A DNA stretch of 64,000 bases from Sipunculus nudus (taxonomy: Eukaryota; Annelida; Sipuncula; Golfingiida; Sipunculidae). Both the position numbers and the translations under genes were made by a program. The notes beneath the pieces are model-generated. The model was not told where the DNA came from and searched no databases. It saw only the letters and a program-made list of their open reading frames with translations. Location: the NCBI GenBank assembly GCA_026874595.1, contig CM049319.1, forward strand, positions 6,396,101 through 6,460,100. The letters run 5' to 3'. Shown one piece after another: positions 47,419 to 59,640 of the stretch; position 1 is the stretch's first letter, and the number at the start of each line of letters is the position of its first letter.

Positions 47419-47955
47419 CATGTTGCTAACTATACTGAGCCTTTACATTTTGTTCTTCTCTATTGTTTAAAAAGAGGAGTATTCATTCGACTTCAAGGAA
47501 AACCAAACTTGACCTTGCTTTATGTCTATTCAGAAAGCAGAATCGGCTTTTTTGTTCACAGTCAAATGACAGGGAATGCTGATTATATAGACTTCTGTAT
47601 AGACTACCAGTTTTAAAACGTTGTCAGTTCCAGGCACAAAGCAGCTGCACAATACCTTTTCCAAGAGAACTGACGAGCTGCCACGGTAACAGTTAAAGAT
47701 GGTAATATCTATTATTTTCGGAAATAAAAAAGAAGAGCCAGTTGAAAATATTTTTTCTGGCGTGTGTATTTGTTTGTCAATTTATTGTTGGATAGGGGAC
47801 ATGTCCGCCGACCCCATCCTACTCCCAGCACACTATTCATCCATGGTGACACAACCCCACCCCTCCACATTTTTCTAATTAATTCACCTATCCATAATAT
47901 CCCGATAGCAGGCTCTAATAAATATTATGGAGAAAATTACCTGAAATGTCATATG

Positions 47956-47958
<3 letters not shown>

Positions 47959-47997
<39 letters not shown>
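47959..47997. repeat. (GA)n microsatellite in unit 2
   Basis: About 19 GA dinucleotides at the same place in the unit. Confidence 0.98.
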
Positions 47998-47999
<2 letters not shown>

Positions 48000-48334
48000 G
48001 AGATAAAGTTCTGGGTCTATAATAATCCGTGAATTTCTAACAGTTTAGTTATGGGGCCACTCTTGATCTCATTTTTCGTCCAATTTGTGTTGTTGTTTAG
48101 CTGATGCAAATGCTGAAAAGGCTTTTTGCTCTACATACCACAGCGTACCCAAAGTCAATTTCAATGTTCACTGGGCTATGGCATGCTACCTAAAGCCCGG
48201 CTAATATTAGTCCCGGCTCCGACCTGTCAGCTCCCATGATTCCAATTTTTTTCGTGTGCTGATTATCTAATTGAAGCGACAGGAAAGTCGTCCGATTGGA
48301 AAAAAGGGGACAAAAAAGTGATTAACTTGGTGAT

Positions 48335-48640
48335 CAACAGGGTGTCGGACGTAGCCTAGCTAGTGGATAAGGCGTTGGACTTCGGAGCTGTAGTTCCCTG
48401 GTTCGAACCACGCTGGTGCGTCATTAGCATCGTGGTGTAATCTTGTGAACCTCAGATATTCGCTCTAAAGTCTTAGCGACCCGTTATGACTTTTGGACTA
48501 TTCCTTACTCCGTACATTAAAAAAAACCCTGAAATCCAGAAAGCTTAGTAATAACATTTCATTCTTACCGCATGGATACCTTCATCCTCATTCAATAGAC
48601 AGTGAAACCAACAGGTCACGCACCAATCCTTAATTATATA
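48335..48640 (+). mobile_element. tRNA-derived SINE family 2, in unit 2
   Basis: Same position and boxes as in unit 1, with the GTTCGAACC B-box core at about 48400-48409. Because the flanks also match unit 1, this copy arose by duplication of the unit, not by a new insertion. Confidence 0.85.
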
Positions 48641-50139
48641 ACGGGTAATATACTAGCTGAAATAGCGATAGCGGTTCTAATTTAATCGAAAGGCTACATG
48701 GAAGCAACGCGAAGGGAACTATGTTACTGGGAACGTAAAATGCTCATTCATGACCAGAAATGTAGGTCGTGATAGAAGGTTGGCTGTAAATGGCGTGCCA
48801 TTAGGTGTCATTAAGGAAGTTATGTATTAGCACAGACGTTGTGTGTTTGTTGGTTGGTGGGTTAGTAGGTTTGATTGTTTTACACAAAAACAATAAAAGG
48901 ATTCGGACTTAGTCTCAGGAAGAACCCTTAGGACAGGCAGAGGTATTCGCTCTAATTGAGTGTTATTCTAGATTCCGAAATTGTTTTTAGTGTTCTTATG
49001 TAAGATTCAGTACGGCAAGCCTTGAAGAAATTATTTGCATTTAGGTAAACCGCAACATTATTGTTCACGTAAGCCCCTGGTACACGTCGCCTCCAGCCTT
49101 TACAAATAAGCTTGCGAACAATGGCCGCTTTTAGTTATCTGAAGGTTTATTTGAAAGCGATGCAGTTTGACAAGTCAATGTTTGATCCATCAAAGACCTT
49201 CGGGATATAAAACGAACGTTTATGTCACAAATGTATCAAGTAACAAGGGAAATGAGTTTCATTGTTCACAGAGATTCAATTTGCTGAGCTTCCTTAATGC
49301 GGGCCATTCTCGAACATTCATAGGCTGTCAAACGAATCTCCATGAATTCATTACATGGATTCTTATCTCGGCTTCCGCTAAGCGATTGAATTTTGAATAG
49401 CATTAGGACAATGATACTGAATGCCCTTCTAGAGATGCTGAATAGGAAATACGAAAAGGCGGAATGGTTGCTGAAATCACGGAGTCAAGGGGGTAAAGAG
49501 AGAACAGGTGGTGTTATGTGGCACCATATCAACTGTAACATAACACCTACCATTCTGCGAGAGATGAAAGCCGCCAGCCGTAGTTCACTTCAAGTGAACG
49601 GCTAATGTTGCTAACTATACTGAGCCTTTACATTTTGTTCTTCTCTATTATATAAAAAGAGGAGTATTCATTCGATTTCAAGGAAAACCAAACTTGACCT
49701 TGCTTTATGTCTATTCAGAAAGCAGAATCGGCTTTTTGTCCACAGTCAAATGACAGGGAATGCTGATTATATAGACTTCTGTATAGACTACCAGTTTTAA
49801 AACGTTGTCAGTTTCAGGCACAAAGCAGCTGCACAATACCTTTTCCAAGAACACTGACGAGCTGCCACGGTAACAATTAAAGATGGTACTTTCTATTATT
49901 CTCGGAAATAAAAAAGAAGAGCCAGTTGAAAATATTTTTTCTGGCGTGTGTATTTGTTTGTCAATTTATTGTTGGATAGGGGACATGTCCGCCGACCCCA
50001 TCCTACTCCCAGCACACTATTCATCCATGGTGACACAACCCCACCCCTCCACATTTTTCTTATTAATTCACCTATCCATAATATCCCGTTAGCAGGCTCT
50101 AATAAATATTATGGGGAAAATTACCTGAAATGTCATATG

Positions 50140-50142
<3 letters not shown>

Positions 50143-50180
<38 letters not shown>
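50143..50180. repeat. (GA)n microsatellite in unit 3
   Basis: About 19 GA dinucleotides. Confidence 0.98.
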
Positions 50181-50183
<3 letters not shown>

Positions 50184-50518
50184 GAGATAAAGTTCTGGGT
50201 CTAATAATCCGTGAATTTCTAACAGTTTAGTTATGGTGCCACTCTTGATCTCATTTTTCGTCCAATTTGTGTTGTTGTTTAGCTGATGCAAATACTGAAA
50301 AGCCTTTTTGCTCAACATACCACAGCGTACCCAAAGTCAATTTCAATGTTCATTGGGCCATGGCATGCTACCTAAAGCCCGGCTAATATTAGTCCCGGCT
50401 CCGACCTGTCAGCTCCCATGATTCCAATTTTTTTCGTGTGCTGACTATCTAATTGAACCGACAGGAAAGTCGTCCGATTGGAAAAAAGGGGACAAAAAAG
50501 TGATTAACTTGGTGATCA

Positions 50519-50820
50519 ACAGGGTGTCGGACGTAGCCTAGCTAGTGGATAAGGCGTTGGACTTCGGAGATGTAGTTCCCTGGTTCGAACCACGCTGGTG
50601 CGTCATTAGCATCGTGGTGTAATCTTGTGAACCTCAGATATTCGCTCTAAAGTCTTAGCGACCCGTTATGACTTTTGGACTATTCCTTACTCCGTACATT
50701 AAAAAAAAACCCTGAAATCCAGAAAGCTTAGTAATAACATTTCATTCTTACCGCATGGATACCTTCATCCTCATTCAATAGACAGTGAAACCAACAGGTC
50801 ACGCACCAATCCTTAAAAAT
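50519..50820 (+). mobile_element. tRNA-derived SINE family 2, in unit 3
   Basis: Same position and boxes as units 1 and 2, with the B-box GGTTCGAACC at about 50582-50591. One change, GGAGATGTAG against GGAGCTGTAG, separates it from the others in the region between boxes. Confidence 0.85.
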
Positions 50821-52045
50821 ACAACAGGTAATATACTAGCTGAAATAGCGATAGCGGTTCTAATTTAATCGAAAGGCTACGGGAAGCAACGCGAAGGGAA
50901 CTATGTTACTAGGAACGTAAAATGCTCATTCATGACCAGAAATGTAGGTCGTGATAGAAGGGTGGCTGTAAATGGCGTGCCATTAGGTGTCATTAAGGAA
51001 GTTATGTATTAGCACAGACGTTGTGTGTTTGTTGGTTGGTGGGTTAGTAGGTTTGATTGTTTTACACAAAAACAATAAGAGGATTCGGACATAGTCTCAG
51101 GAAGAACCCTTAGGACAGGCAGAGGTATTCGCTCTAATTGAGTGTTATTCTAGATTCCGAAACTGTTTTTTTTAGTGTTCTTATGAAAGATTCAGTACGG
51201 CAAGCCTTGAAGAAATTATTTGCATTTAGGTAAACCGCAACATTATTGTTCACGTAAGCCCCTGGTATACGTCGCCTCCAGCCTTTACAAATAAGCTTGC
51301 GAACAATGGCCGCTTTTAGTTATCTGAAGGTTTATTTGAAAGCGATGCAGTTTGACAAGTCAATGTTTGATCCATCAAAGACCTTTGGGATATAAAACGA
51401 ACGTTTATGTCTCAAATGTATCAGGTAACAAGGGAAATGAGTTTCATTGTTCACAGAGATTCAATTTGCTTAGCTTCCTTAATGCGGGCCATTCTCGAAC
51501 ATTCATAGGCTGTCAAACGAATCTCCATGTATTCATTACATGGATTCTTATCTCGGCTTCCGCTAAGCGATTGAATTTTGAATAGCATTAGGACAATGAT
51601 ACTGAATGCCCTTCTAGAGATGCTGAATAGGAAATATGAAAAGGCGGAATGGTTGCTGAAATCACGGAGTCAAGGGGGTAAAGAGAGAACAGGTGGTGTT
51701 ATGTGGCACCATATCAACTGTAACATAACACCTATATAATGCTGATTATATAGACTTCTGTATAGACTACCAGTTTTAAAACGTTGTCAGTTTCAGGCAC
51801 AAAGCAGCTGCACAATACCTTTTCCAAGAGAACTGACGAGCTGCCACGGTAACAATTAAAGATGGTAATATCTATTATTCTCGGTAATAAAAAAGAAGAG
51901 CCAGTTGAAAATAATTTTTCTGACGTGTGTATTTGTTTGTCAATTTATTGTTGGATAGGGGACATGTCCGCCGACCCCATCCTACTCCCAGCACACTATT
52001 CATCCATGGTGACACAACCCCACCCCTCCACATTTTTCTAATTAA

Positions 52046-53740
52046 TGGAATGTAATGTTGTCAATAAAATGCTTTAATCGCAATCCGTAAAAGATACTTA
52101 ACAGCATTCCAGTTGGAGTTATTAACAAAAATGTCTTAAAGTAGTGCAATTTTCAGATATTGATAAAATATAAAAAAGACTGATAATATGACATAATTCG
52201 GCCCTTTCCGACACTTTTACTTCTTGCTGGTTTCTGAAGCAATGCTATTCCTTATTAATTTAAACTTATATCACTTCAATATTGTTCAGATTTTGAATAA
52301 AATGTTTTTTAAAACTCCTCAAAAACGTCTGAACACTACACACATCTGGTTGTAAATCAGTACGAAATCGACTTAACTGGTATATGGATGGTATAAATAC
52401 AACCTTTGCTAGACATATATATGTCTCAGTATAAAATTTTTTACACACCTGGCCAAACACATATACGCCTGGTATCAACATGATATTCGCAGACAAATGG
52501 ATTCCTATCTTGAGTTTCCTATCTATAATATAATATACATACACAACATTTGCAAGACATTTATATATCTAAGCATATGATATTTGCTTAAATTGGCATG
52601 TCTTAAATGAATATGACATGCAGATGAATAAAATACACATGCGATAGATATCTATATTTATATATATGATAAATATGGTATTCGCTTTAAGTCTGTACGT
52701 CTGAGATGAATATATGTCATTCCTTATGTAGTATACTCTGTGTCTATATAGAATTTCCAACACAGCAAACCTTATAAAACACGACAGTGGGTGAACTTCC
52801 GCATCCCCAAAGGGAAGGCCAACTGAAATAGCAACATAACCACGCAACTGATATAATCCTTAATTTGAGTCGCATCAGCTATCAAGTATATTGTAATTTA
52901 CGAGACACCGCAGTCTCTGTACTTTGTCTCTTGACTACGAAGGCAATCGGGAGAGCTGCCACTTTTGTTTTAATTATAGAATTCATTCCCAAAATAGCAT
53001 TCATCTTGGCTTAAACTTTAATCGTTTCAGAAGCAATTTATATCGTGGGCTATAGACCAGAAATGAACTTCCGGAACAGCAATGCAGTGACAGCCCCTCG
53101 TAAATCAAACCCATAACACAAACTGATACGTCAGTTCAGCTTATTTTCAATTTATTTCATTAAAGCACATATTGGTTTTTACTGTAAGCTGCCGGTTTCT
53201 CTCTGCTAACAAAGGTAAAGATTACAAATCGTTCTCAAGCGCTTCGGGCTGTTGCATTCCTTTTGGTGGTCTCCCGCTAAAACTAGATTGATTAATCAAT
53301 ATTTCTTTATGTGGGCTTTGAAGTGTCCCTTCTCGCTGTGTAGGCATTGCGCCTGAGACGATATTCGTTAGTTTTCCATTTCACATGCGGCAGACTGTCA
53401 AGATAATAACTTTCCCTGGTGGATTCGCGTGTTTTTACCACCAGTAAAGCCACAAGATACGCCAGCCGGTTGTTGAACCAAACTTATCAATCAGTCTTGG
53501 TCCACACCAGCTTGGCTTTGAGTGATGTTAGAGGAATCACCGCCCGAGGTCCGGAACTACGACAAAAGAGGTTCCTTCCGCCCTGCTACTCCTTAAAATT
53601 GGTTCTTATATCCTGGGAGTGGCCTTACCTCAACCACGCCAGGGCAAGCTGCACATCTTCCGATCCATGGAATTCCTTGTCCTGTGTCCGGTCACTAAGT
53701 GCGTCTTTGTCATTCTCTTACATCACGATTATTGCCAGAA
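52046..53740. other. No gene recognised
   Basis: TA-rich sequence with several short TATATAT patches around 52410-52680, then mixed sequence. A frame opening at a GTG (53419) is discussed among the rejected items. Confidence 0.5.
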
Positions 53741-54000
53741 ATCTGCTCATTATTCATATTTTCTCTATCTTTTCTGGTTTTTCTACTTTTCATTATTATT
53801 CTCCTTTATTATTCTTTTCTTTTATTCTTATCCATCACCGGTTATTTTCTTTGTTTCCTAAATAATCATTATTTTCCCATCGTTCTTTTCGATTCATTTC
53901 TTTAACTTTCCACTCTGTCCCTTCTCCTTTTTCTAATATTACTTGTACATGGCATTTTTACTTTTTCTCAATATATTCTTCTTTTTCCTTTTGCCATCTC
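53741..54000. repeat. Pyrimidine-rich low-complexity tract
   Basis: About 260 bp strongly enriched in T and C on the plus strand, with repeated TTTTCT, TTCTTTT and CTTTATTATT. It makes several overlapping plus-strand frames with Phe/Leu/Ser-rich translations. Confidence 0.85.
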
Positions 54001-54256
54001 CGTCTTATATTATTGTCTGTAAGATTCAAGTCTTGTCATTTCATAACGCCATTAATTGTGTTTGTTTTATTCGGTTTACGTAGGGGACTTTTAACAAAGT
54101 AACCTGGTGGTTATGAAACGTATTTGCGCCCAAGAGACAATACATTCCAGGTACGTACTCAGCTTCTTGTGAGACAAAAACAATGGTGTAACAAATATAA
54201 TATAAAAGTGTAACAGACCCATAACATTAGGAACAATGATCTAGAGACACAAATAT
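54001..54256. other. No gene recognised
   Basis: AT-rich, without a supported feature. Confidence 0.55.
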
Positions 54257-54381
54257 ACCCCCGCCATATTTTTAACAAGGAAAGTGTAAATCAGTGATGT
54301 GGGGGGGGGGGCGGATGGACGGACAGACGTCGGCACGACAGACGCGGACCATTTTTTTAAGCTCCCTCCTTACGGCGGGGA
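54257..54381. repeat. Small element with CCCCCGCC ends
   Basis: ACCCCCGCCATA at the left and TTACGGCGGGGA at the right form short inverted ends. Inside lie a G-run (54301-54311) and GGATGGACGGACAGACG, similar in style to the repeat at 37371-37463. Confidence 0.55.
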
Positions 54382-55814
54382 CTTAAAAAAAACTGATGCA
54401 AGTCTAAGTAACATATGCCAATAGATTACCTTGAGTAACGTAGACTCTATGAAGAGTGTACTGTGTAGAGGCAGCATACGGAGTCAGGAATCGCTGAATA
54501 TTTATCTAAATGACATGCCATAGACAATTATTAGACATGATGGTCAGCTCTAAATCTTTATGGGTTTCACTTTTTATACACGGAGTCGACAACGATTTCT
54601 ACGCAGTAGAAGTTAACAAATAAAAAATGTGAATATCTGCGGTCCAGCTCTGTTTTTACCATGAGAAGGCTGTATGGAGTTGAAAGAATTTTCAATCCTA
54701 GCATCTGGGTCTCTGCCTCAAGGCTGAATTCCATCCTCGTGTGGACCGATTCTTCCACTTGTCTGAATCCATATGACGTGTATGTCTGCTTGTCCTAATC
54801 TTGCTTTATATTCTGCTGTCATGGGGAAGCCAGTCATGGATTTGTGGTACATGTTGTTATAGGAATATCACTGAAGTGATCTGTCCAAGCCATCCCTATT
54901 TAATCACTACACACACTGATCATACAAATAGCCACCAATCTAAAATGAGTACCGGCTCCACTATTACCTCAAATGACAGTCATAATAACAAATATTTGCC
55001 AGTTTAAATAAGAATCACGTCACTTTAATAATAATAATTACTATTTGAACGTATTTTTTTATGTATTACAATAAATGAAAACACGCTCATGAGAAGGGTT
55101 TAGAGGTAACCAATATCACATCAATATGATATTATACCTAGATAATTACTGCCCAAATTAAAAAAGTGCATAATTTAACCATAAGAAATAACTAAAAAGG
55201 CATCCACATACATATTTTACAGTTTCAGCAAATAAAAGAAAATCTGTAACAAGATCACCGCAATGGTGCATTAAACGCCTAGCGTATTTCCCCTTTGACC
55301 TTATTAAATCTGCATTGGTGTTACCGAGAATTTAATTCGGGTGAAAAACTCTATTGGTAAATATTTAAATCAATAAATATGCGTGGAAATATATATATAT
55401 GGCCTATAGTAATAATTATTATAATTATATTAATAATAATGATATATTTTATATAGCGTAAATTCCACAATCCACAGAGTGATTTAAAGCAATTTAAAAA
55501 ATGATATGAATAAACATAATAGAAATATACAAGTGTGTGCTTATTGTTGAAGTTAAATGATATATGTATACACAACTAGACATTTCTTGGCATCGCAGAT
55601 GCCATTGTATATCCAGATAATAAATCACCCCTCCCCCTTCAAAAATAGGCCCCCATCTTCAGATGCATATACTGACACTTGGCAAACCGCCAGGGTTTCT
55701 TCAGGTGTGACCTTCACAACCAAGGTCAAGGTTAAGAGTCTCTTTCAGCAACTTATCATCTCACATCTTCCATTTTGATTTCCAGGTAGTCTTTTCGACT
55801 TAAGAAACAATATT
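54382..55814. other. No gene recognised
   Basis: AT-rich with short frames. ACCAAGGTCAAGGTTAAG at about 55719-55736 may be a remote piece of the array that follows. Confidence 0.5.
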
Positions 55815-56575
55815 TTTCACCAAATATGGGAATATTCAAGGTCATGGCCACTCTCATAGGAAAGGTCATGACCCCAATTTAGATATACTTCATTCCATAA
55901 CCCATGTCTATGTAAATGCATAATATGAAAGAAATCTATCAAGGAGTTTTTGACTTATAATGCTCACAGTACTGTCAAGTGGTAATGATGGGGGTATTAA
56001 AAGGCGCGAAAACAAAAAAGACAAAAGATAGCGCTACCTGTCTTCCGCAGAAGACAAAGCTATTCACGATATTTAGGCAATTGGATTTTTGGACCAATCC
56101 ATGCACTCTAATTGAGATATTCAAGATTTTGTGTGACTTGTACCAAATATGGAAATATTCAAGGTCAAGACCACTCTCATAGAAAAGGTCATGACCCAAA
56201 TTTAAATATACATCATCCCATAACCCATGTCTATGTATATGCATAATATAAAAGAAATCTGTCCATTAGTTTACAATGCTCCCAGTACTGTCAAGTAGCA
56301 ATGATGGGGGTATTTAAAGGAGCAAAAACAAGAAAAGGATAATAGTTGGCGCCATTAGTTTCTGGTACCTGACAAGCCGATGCAAGATCTTCGTTCAACT
56401 TGATTTTTTAACCAATCCATACAAGATTTCTTCAGATATTCAAAAATTCGTGTGATTATCCCCGAAAAGGACCTATTCAAGGTCGGAACACTCTCCTAGC
56501 AAAGGTAATCACCCAATATTAAATATGCTTCGCCCTCTAACCTATATTTATGCATATGTCAAATTTGGTAAGTAT
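55815..56575. repeat. Degenerate tandem array, about 320-bp monomers
   Basis: Three anchors of the type ATTCAAGGTCATGGCCACTC begin near 55834, 56157 and 56474, giving spacings of about 323 and 317 bp. Monomers also share AAAGGTCATGACC, CCCATAACCCATGTCTATGT, CAGTACTGTCAAGT and AATGATGGGGGTATT. The third monomer is incomplete and ends where the LINE 3' part starts. Confidence 0.85.
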
Positions 56576-59500
56576 CCGTTAAAATATTTTCTTTTTAATA
56601 TTTAGCTCTGCAACGCTGAAGGCACCATTTTGCACTCGAGATGATTTTGTGAAAGCAACATTCAATAAATATTGGTCAGCAGAACGCAGTGCTCTGCAGC
56701 AGTGCTCTGCAGGGATTGAATGGTTGCAATAGTTCCTGAAGATACCGGGATGCAAGCCCATAGACACACTGATATACCAGAGTCAGAACTTTAAATGCCA
56801 TTCGCTGTTCAACTGGCAACCTGTGAAGAGCATACAAAACTGATTTGATGTGTTTCGAATTTAGTTTTCAAGTGGGGAAATTCTAGCTGCAACAAACATA
56901 CTTAATACGCTGGAGGGGTTTCAGTTGAACAGATATTAACCCGCATCGAATTGCAGGAATCAAGCTTAGTTGTTATAAATTAATGGATGACATTTTCAAG
57001 CGAATCACTATAAAAGTAATTCTTAATTTTGCACGTATTCCGGATGGATGTGCATATTAGCTGAGTTGCACACTGATGACACATGGGCATCCATCGATGC
57101 ATTGGACTTCTTAATGATACGAATATTCCTTGCACAATGCGAGGGTAAAATATATCATTTTTCAATAGTGATGAAAGTGATTGTCAATAGTGATGACATC
57201 ACTAAGAACTCTGTCTTGTCACTGTTTAACTTGAGGGTATGTCTACTCATCCAGCTTTGCACAGATGTTATACAAGTTTCAATCTGACTGATGGCTTCAT
57301 CAATGTCAGTAGATTTGCATGTAATATAAATCTGAATGTCGTCGGCATATACATGGTAAATTAATTATGCTCATTTTACGAAGCAGACATTCTAATGATG
57401 TTGTGTTGATAGTGAAGAAGGTGGGCCCCAATTCTGATCATTGAGGAACCCCACAATTCAGCAACTTTGTTTCGGATTTCACTATTTGATATGGATACTC
57501 TGAGAACGATCCTTTAGGTAAGATGTAACCCATTTTAACACAGTGCCACGGATTGTTAAATTTTGTAATGCTTTGAGGATACAGTCGTGATCTACTGTGT
57601 TAAATGCAGCTGAAAGGTCCAGTATCACAAGCAGCACAATTTTGCATTCACCAACTGCGCAAACAATGTCGTTTTGAACGCGGACAAGTGCGGTCTCGAT
57701 ACTATGCCCTTTCCTGTAGGGAGATTGAAAAAGCTCTTAAAGACCATTGCTATTCAAATATTCCCTAATCTGCTGATCTACCACTTACTTAAGCACTTTT
57801 AAAATAAATGACAGATTGGAGACTGGTCTGAAGTTTTTTGGACAATTTGGATCTAAAGTTTGTTTTTTTGGGCAGAGGGGTCACAAGCACAGACTTGAAT
57901 GCCTCCGGAAAATTTCCCTCTGTCAATGATTTATTGACAATAGCTACAATAACCGCTCAAATTTCAATGAGAACTTTCTTCAGCAATTGTGTTGGGATTG
58001 GGTCCATTGTACAACTCTTATTTGGCAGCGATGCTAAGATCTTTATTATCTTGACTGTTGATAAGATTTTGAAGTTGATGAAGTGGTTTTCCCCATGTCG
58101 AAATGTTGACTTTCTTTTTGTTTGCCTCTTGAATAAAGGAATTTTTAATTTTTGAAATTTGTCATGAAATAGTCCCCAAACATGGCAACCAGCTCAACTG
58201 TTATTTTATAGCAGTTTTGGACTAGATTTCTTACTCAACAGTCTATTTACCACCTGGAATATATGCCTATTATCACCTTTATTTTTCTCAACAGCAGACT
58301 TTAAATAATCTGCTTTTGCCTGACTGATGAGACTATTGACCAAAATTCATCTCTGAATGAACATCTGATGATGGACAGTCAAATGTGTTTTGCGCAAGAG
58401 TCTTTCTGTTGCCTCCGTGCTTGTTTGGCTTCACGTATATTGACAGTGTACTATTTAGCTTCTGAATGAATGGTAATTTTGCGGGGTTTTAAAGGAGCTA
58501 ATTCATCCAAAATGGAAGACAGCACTTTGTTGTATGTGTTGACTATATCGATCATCCAGGGAAAAATCTCAAGTCGCTGCATCAGGCAGCGCACTCTTTG
58601 ATAGCATTTGTCAGGGAACCTTCATTGATGGAATGCAGCTTTCTATATATTACTTCCATCACGGGAAGAGGGTGGTTTGGCGACAGAAAGGTGAGCAAAA
58701 ACCCGGTAATGGTCTGGAAAACTATGATCAACGGAATAGAAGAAACTAAGGAGTCCTGTGTCCTGGTTATAATGAGGTCTAAATGTGACCATTACTGTGT
58801 TTGGAACTTAACACATATTGAGTGAAAACAAACGACACAATTAGACTTAGACACTGAGTGCTGTATTTGGCCCTTTTATCATCCACATGAAAATAAAATA
58901 ACCGACAATCATCAGCAGGCCTTGTACTCTAGAAAGGGTGTACAGGTAATCTGTAAAATCACAGAAAACATGGCTGGCTGACAGGCTATTTTTCTTAGAT
59001 GCTGGGGGTCTGTAGATAAAGGTCAAGCGAATGGTGACCAGGCTCTCCCAATACTTCAAAGGAATCAGATACATTCTATGGACTTATGCTCGGGCACTGC
59101 AGGCTTCTTTGATATATACTTGCTGTCCCTCCTCCCCTGGTTGTCCTTGGATAATGTTTTATATCATAACCTCGGGAAGCAGTTCACTGATGATAACTTT
59201 TTCAATATCTGTGCCAGTGAGCCAGGTTTCTGTCAGTGCCAACAGTCCAGATGCTGGTCAACAATGAAATCTTGCAGGCTAGTGGTTTTAATACAGACCA
59301 TGCATCGAGTAGATCAAATGAAAGTCGAGGGCTTGGCATCGTTTACGCAGAATTGATTTGAATTTCTGGTCATTTTGTCATATTCATATTCATAAATTAG
59401 ATTGCTATGGTTAACATTATGTTTGTTGTGTTAACAAGTCTTAAAGTGCACTGACCTCTGTGGCACACTGACCTTAACCTCTTTGCAATGCCTTTTGATC

Positions 59501-59640
59501 CCCCTTTTGTTGGGTGAATTGTCCTGTGAACAATTCCAAGTGATTTTAAGAATGTCATATGCACTGGGTAACACTCTGTTCATGAGTCCAAGTACAGCTG
59601 ACCACAGGTCCAGGAGGAAACCTCTGTTTAATTAAGACAT
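56570..59640 (-). mobile_element. Decayed CR1/L2-like non-LTR retrotransposon, ORF2 relic
   Basis: Read on the minus strand, an APE-type endonuclease part comes first. It shows ALTETWL at about 59218-59238, IYRPP near 59004-59018, and IVGYFIF at about 58889-58909, where the family has a GDFN-type motif, so a catalytic Asp is lost. A reverse transcriptase follows: FRPVSNLSF (57806-57832), AFNTVDHD (57584-57607), GVPQ (57441-57458, followed by a stop), YADD (57338-57349) and LNSDKTEF (57207-57230). The C-terminal region contains ASRYLQELLQ- and KSSRVQNGAF-type matches near 56620-56740. Motif order and spacing match the CR1/L2 branch of the Jockey superfamily. Many stops and frameshifts rule out activity. 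Sequence matching the region before the endonuclease continues to about 59640; I see no clear first ORF. Confidence 0.88.

Larger units (their letters stand above)
45701..47887. repeat. 2.18-kb tandem unit 1
   Basis: Begins CTATCCATAATATCCCGATA. In order it holds a (GA)n tract (45762-45817), a SINE (about 46155-46460), an AT-rich middle, a hairpin (47321-47366), a 28-bp palindrome (47391-47418) and CACCCCTCCACATTTTTCTA at the end. It is the most distinct of the three near its start: about 12 bp, including CCTGAAATG, are missing compared with units 2 and 3. Confidence 0.95.
47888..50071. repeat. 2.18-kb tandem unit 2
   Basis: Full-length repeat of unit 1 at 2184 bp. Over the 234-bp stretch 49167-49400 I count four single-base differences from 46982-47215, about 2 percent. 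It shares the CCTGAAATGTCATATGGGCA start and GACGTTGTGTGTTTG with unit 3, so units 2 and 3 appear more closely related to each other than to unit 1. The (GA)n tract is 47959-47997. Confidence 0.95.
50072..52045. repeat. 2.18-kb tandem unit 3, with internal deletion
   Basis: Matches units 1 and 2 until CATAACACCT at about 51733, then resumes at AATGCTGATTATATAG (about 51739). About 210 bp equivalent to 49550-49758 are lost, and a few bases of filler (TATA) lie at the join. Similarity ends at CACATTTTTCTAATTAAT (52045), beyond which the sequence is unrelated to the start of a unit. The (GA)n tract is 50143-50180. Confidence 0.95.

Noticed and set aside
45701-52045. CRISPR-like or rDNA-like array
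   Set aside because: The units are 2.18 kb with a SINE and microsatellite inside. There are no short repeats with unique spacers and no rRNA sequence.
53419-53865. 148-codon plus-strand frame, longest in the window
   Set aside because: It opens at a GTG, its last third is the pyrimidine-rich tract, and no domain is seen.
58847-59074. 75-codon minus-strand frame as a host gene
   Set aside because: It is part of the endonuclease region of the decayed LINE.
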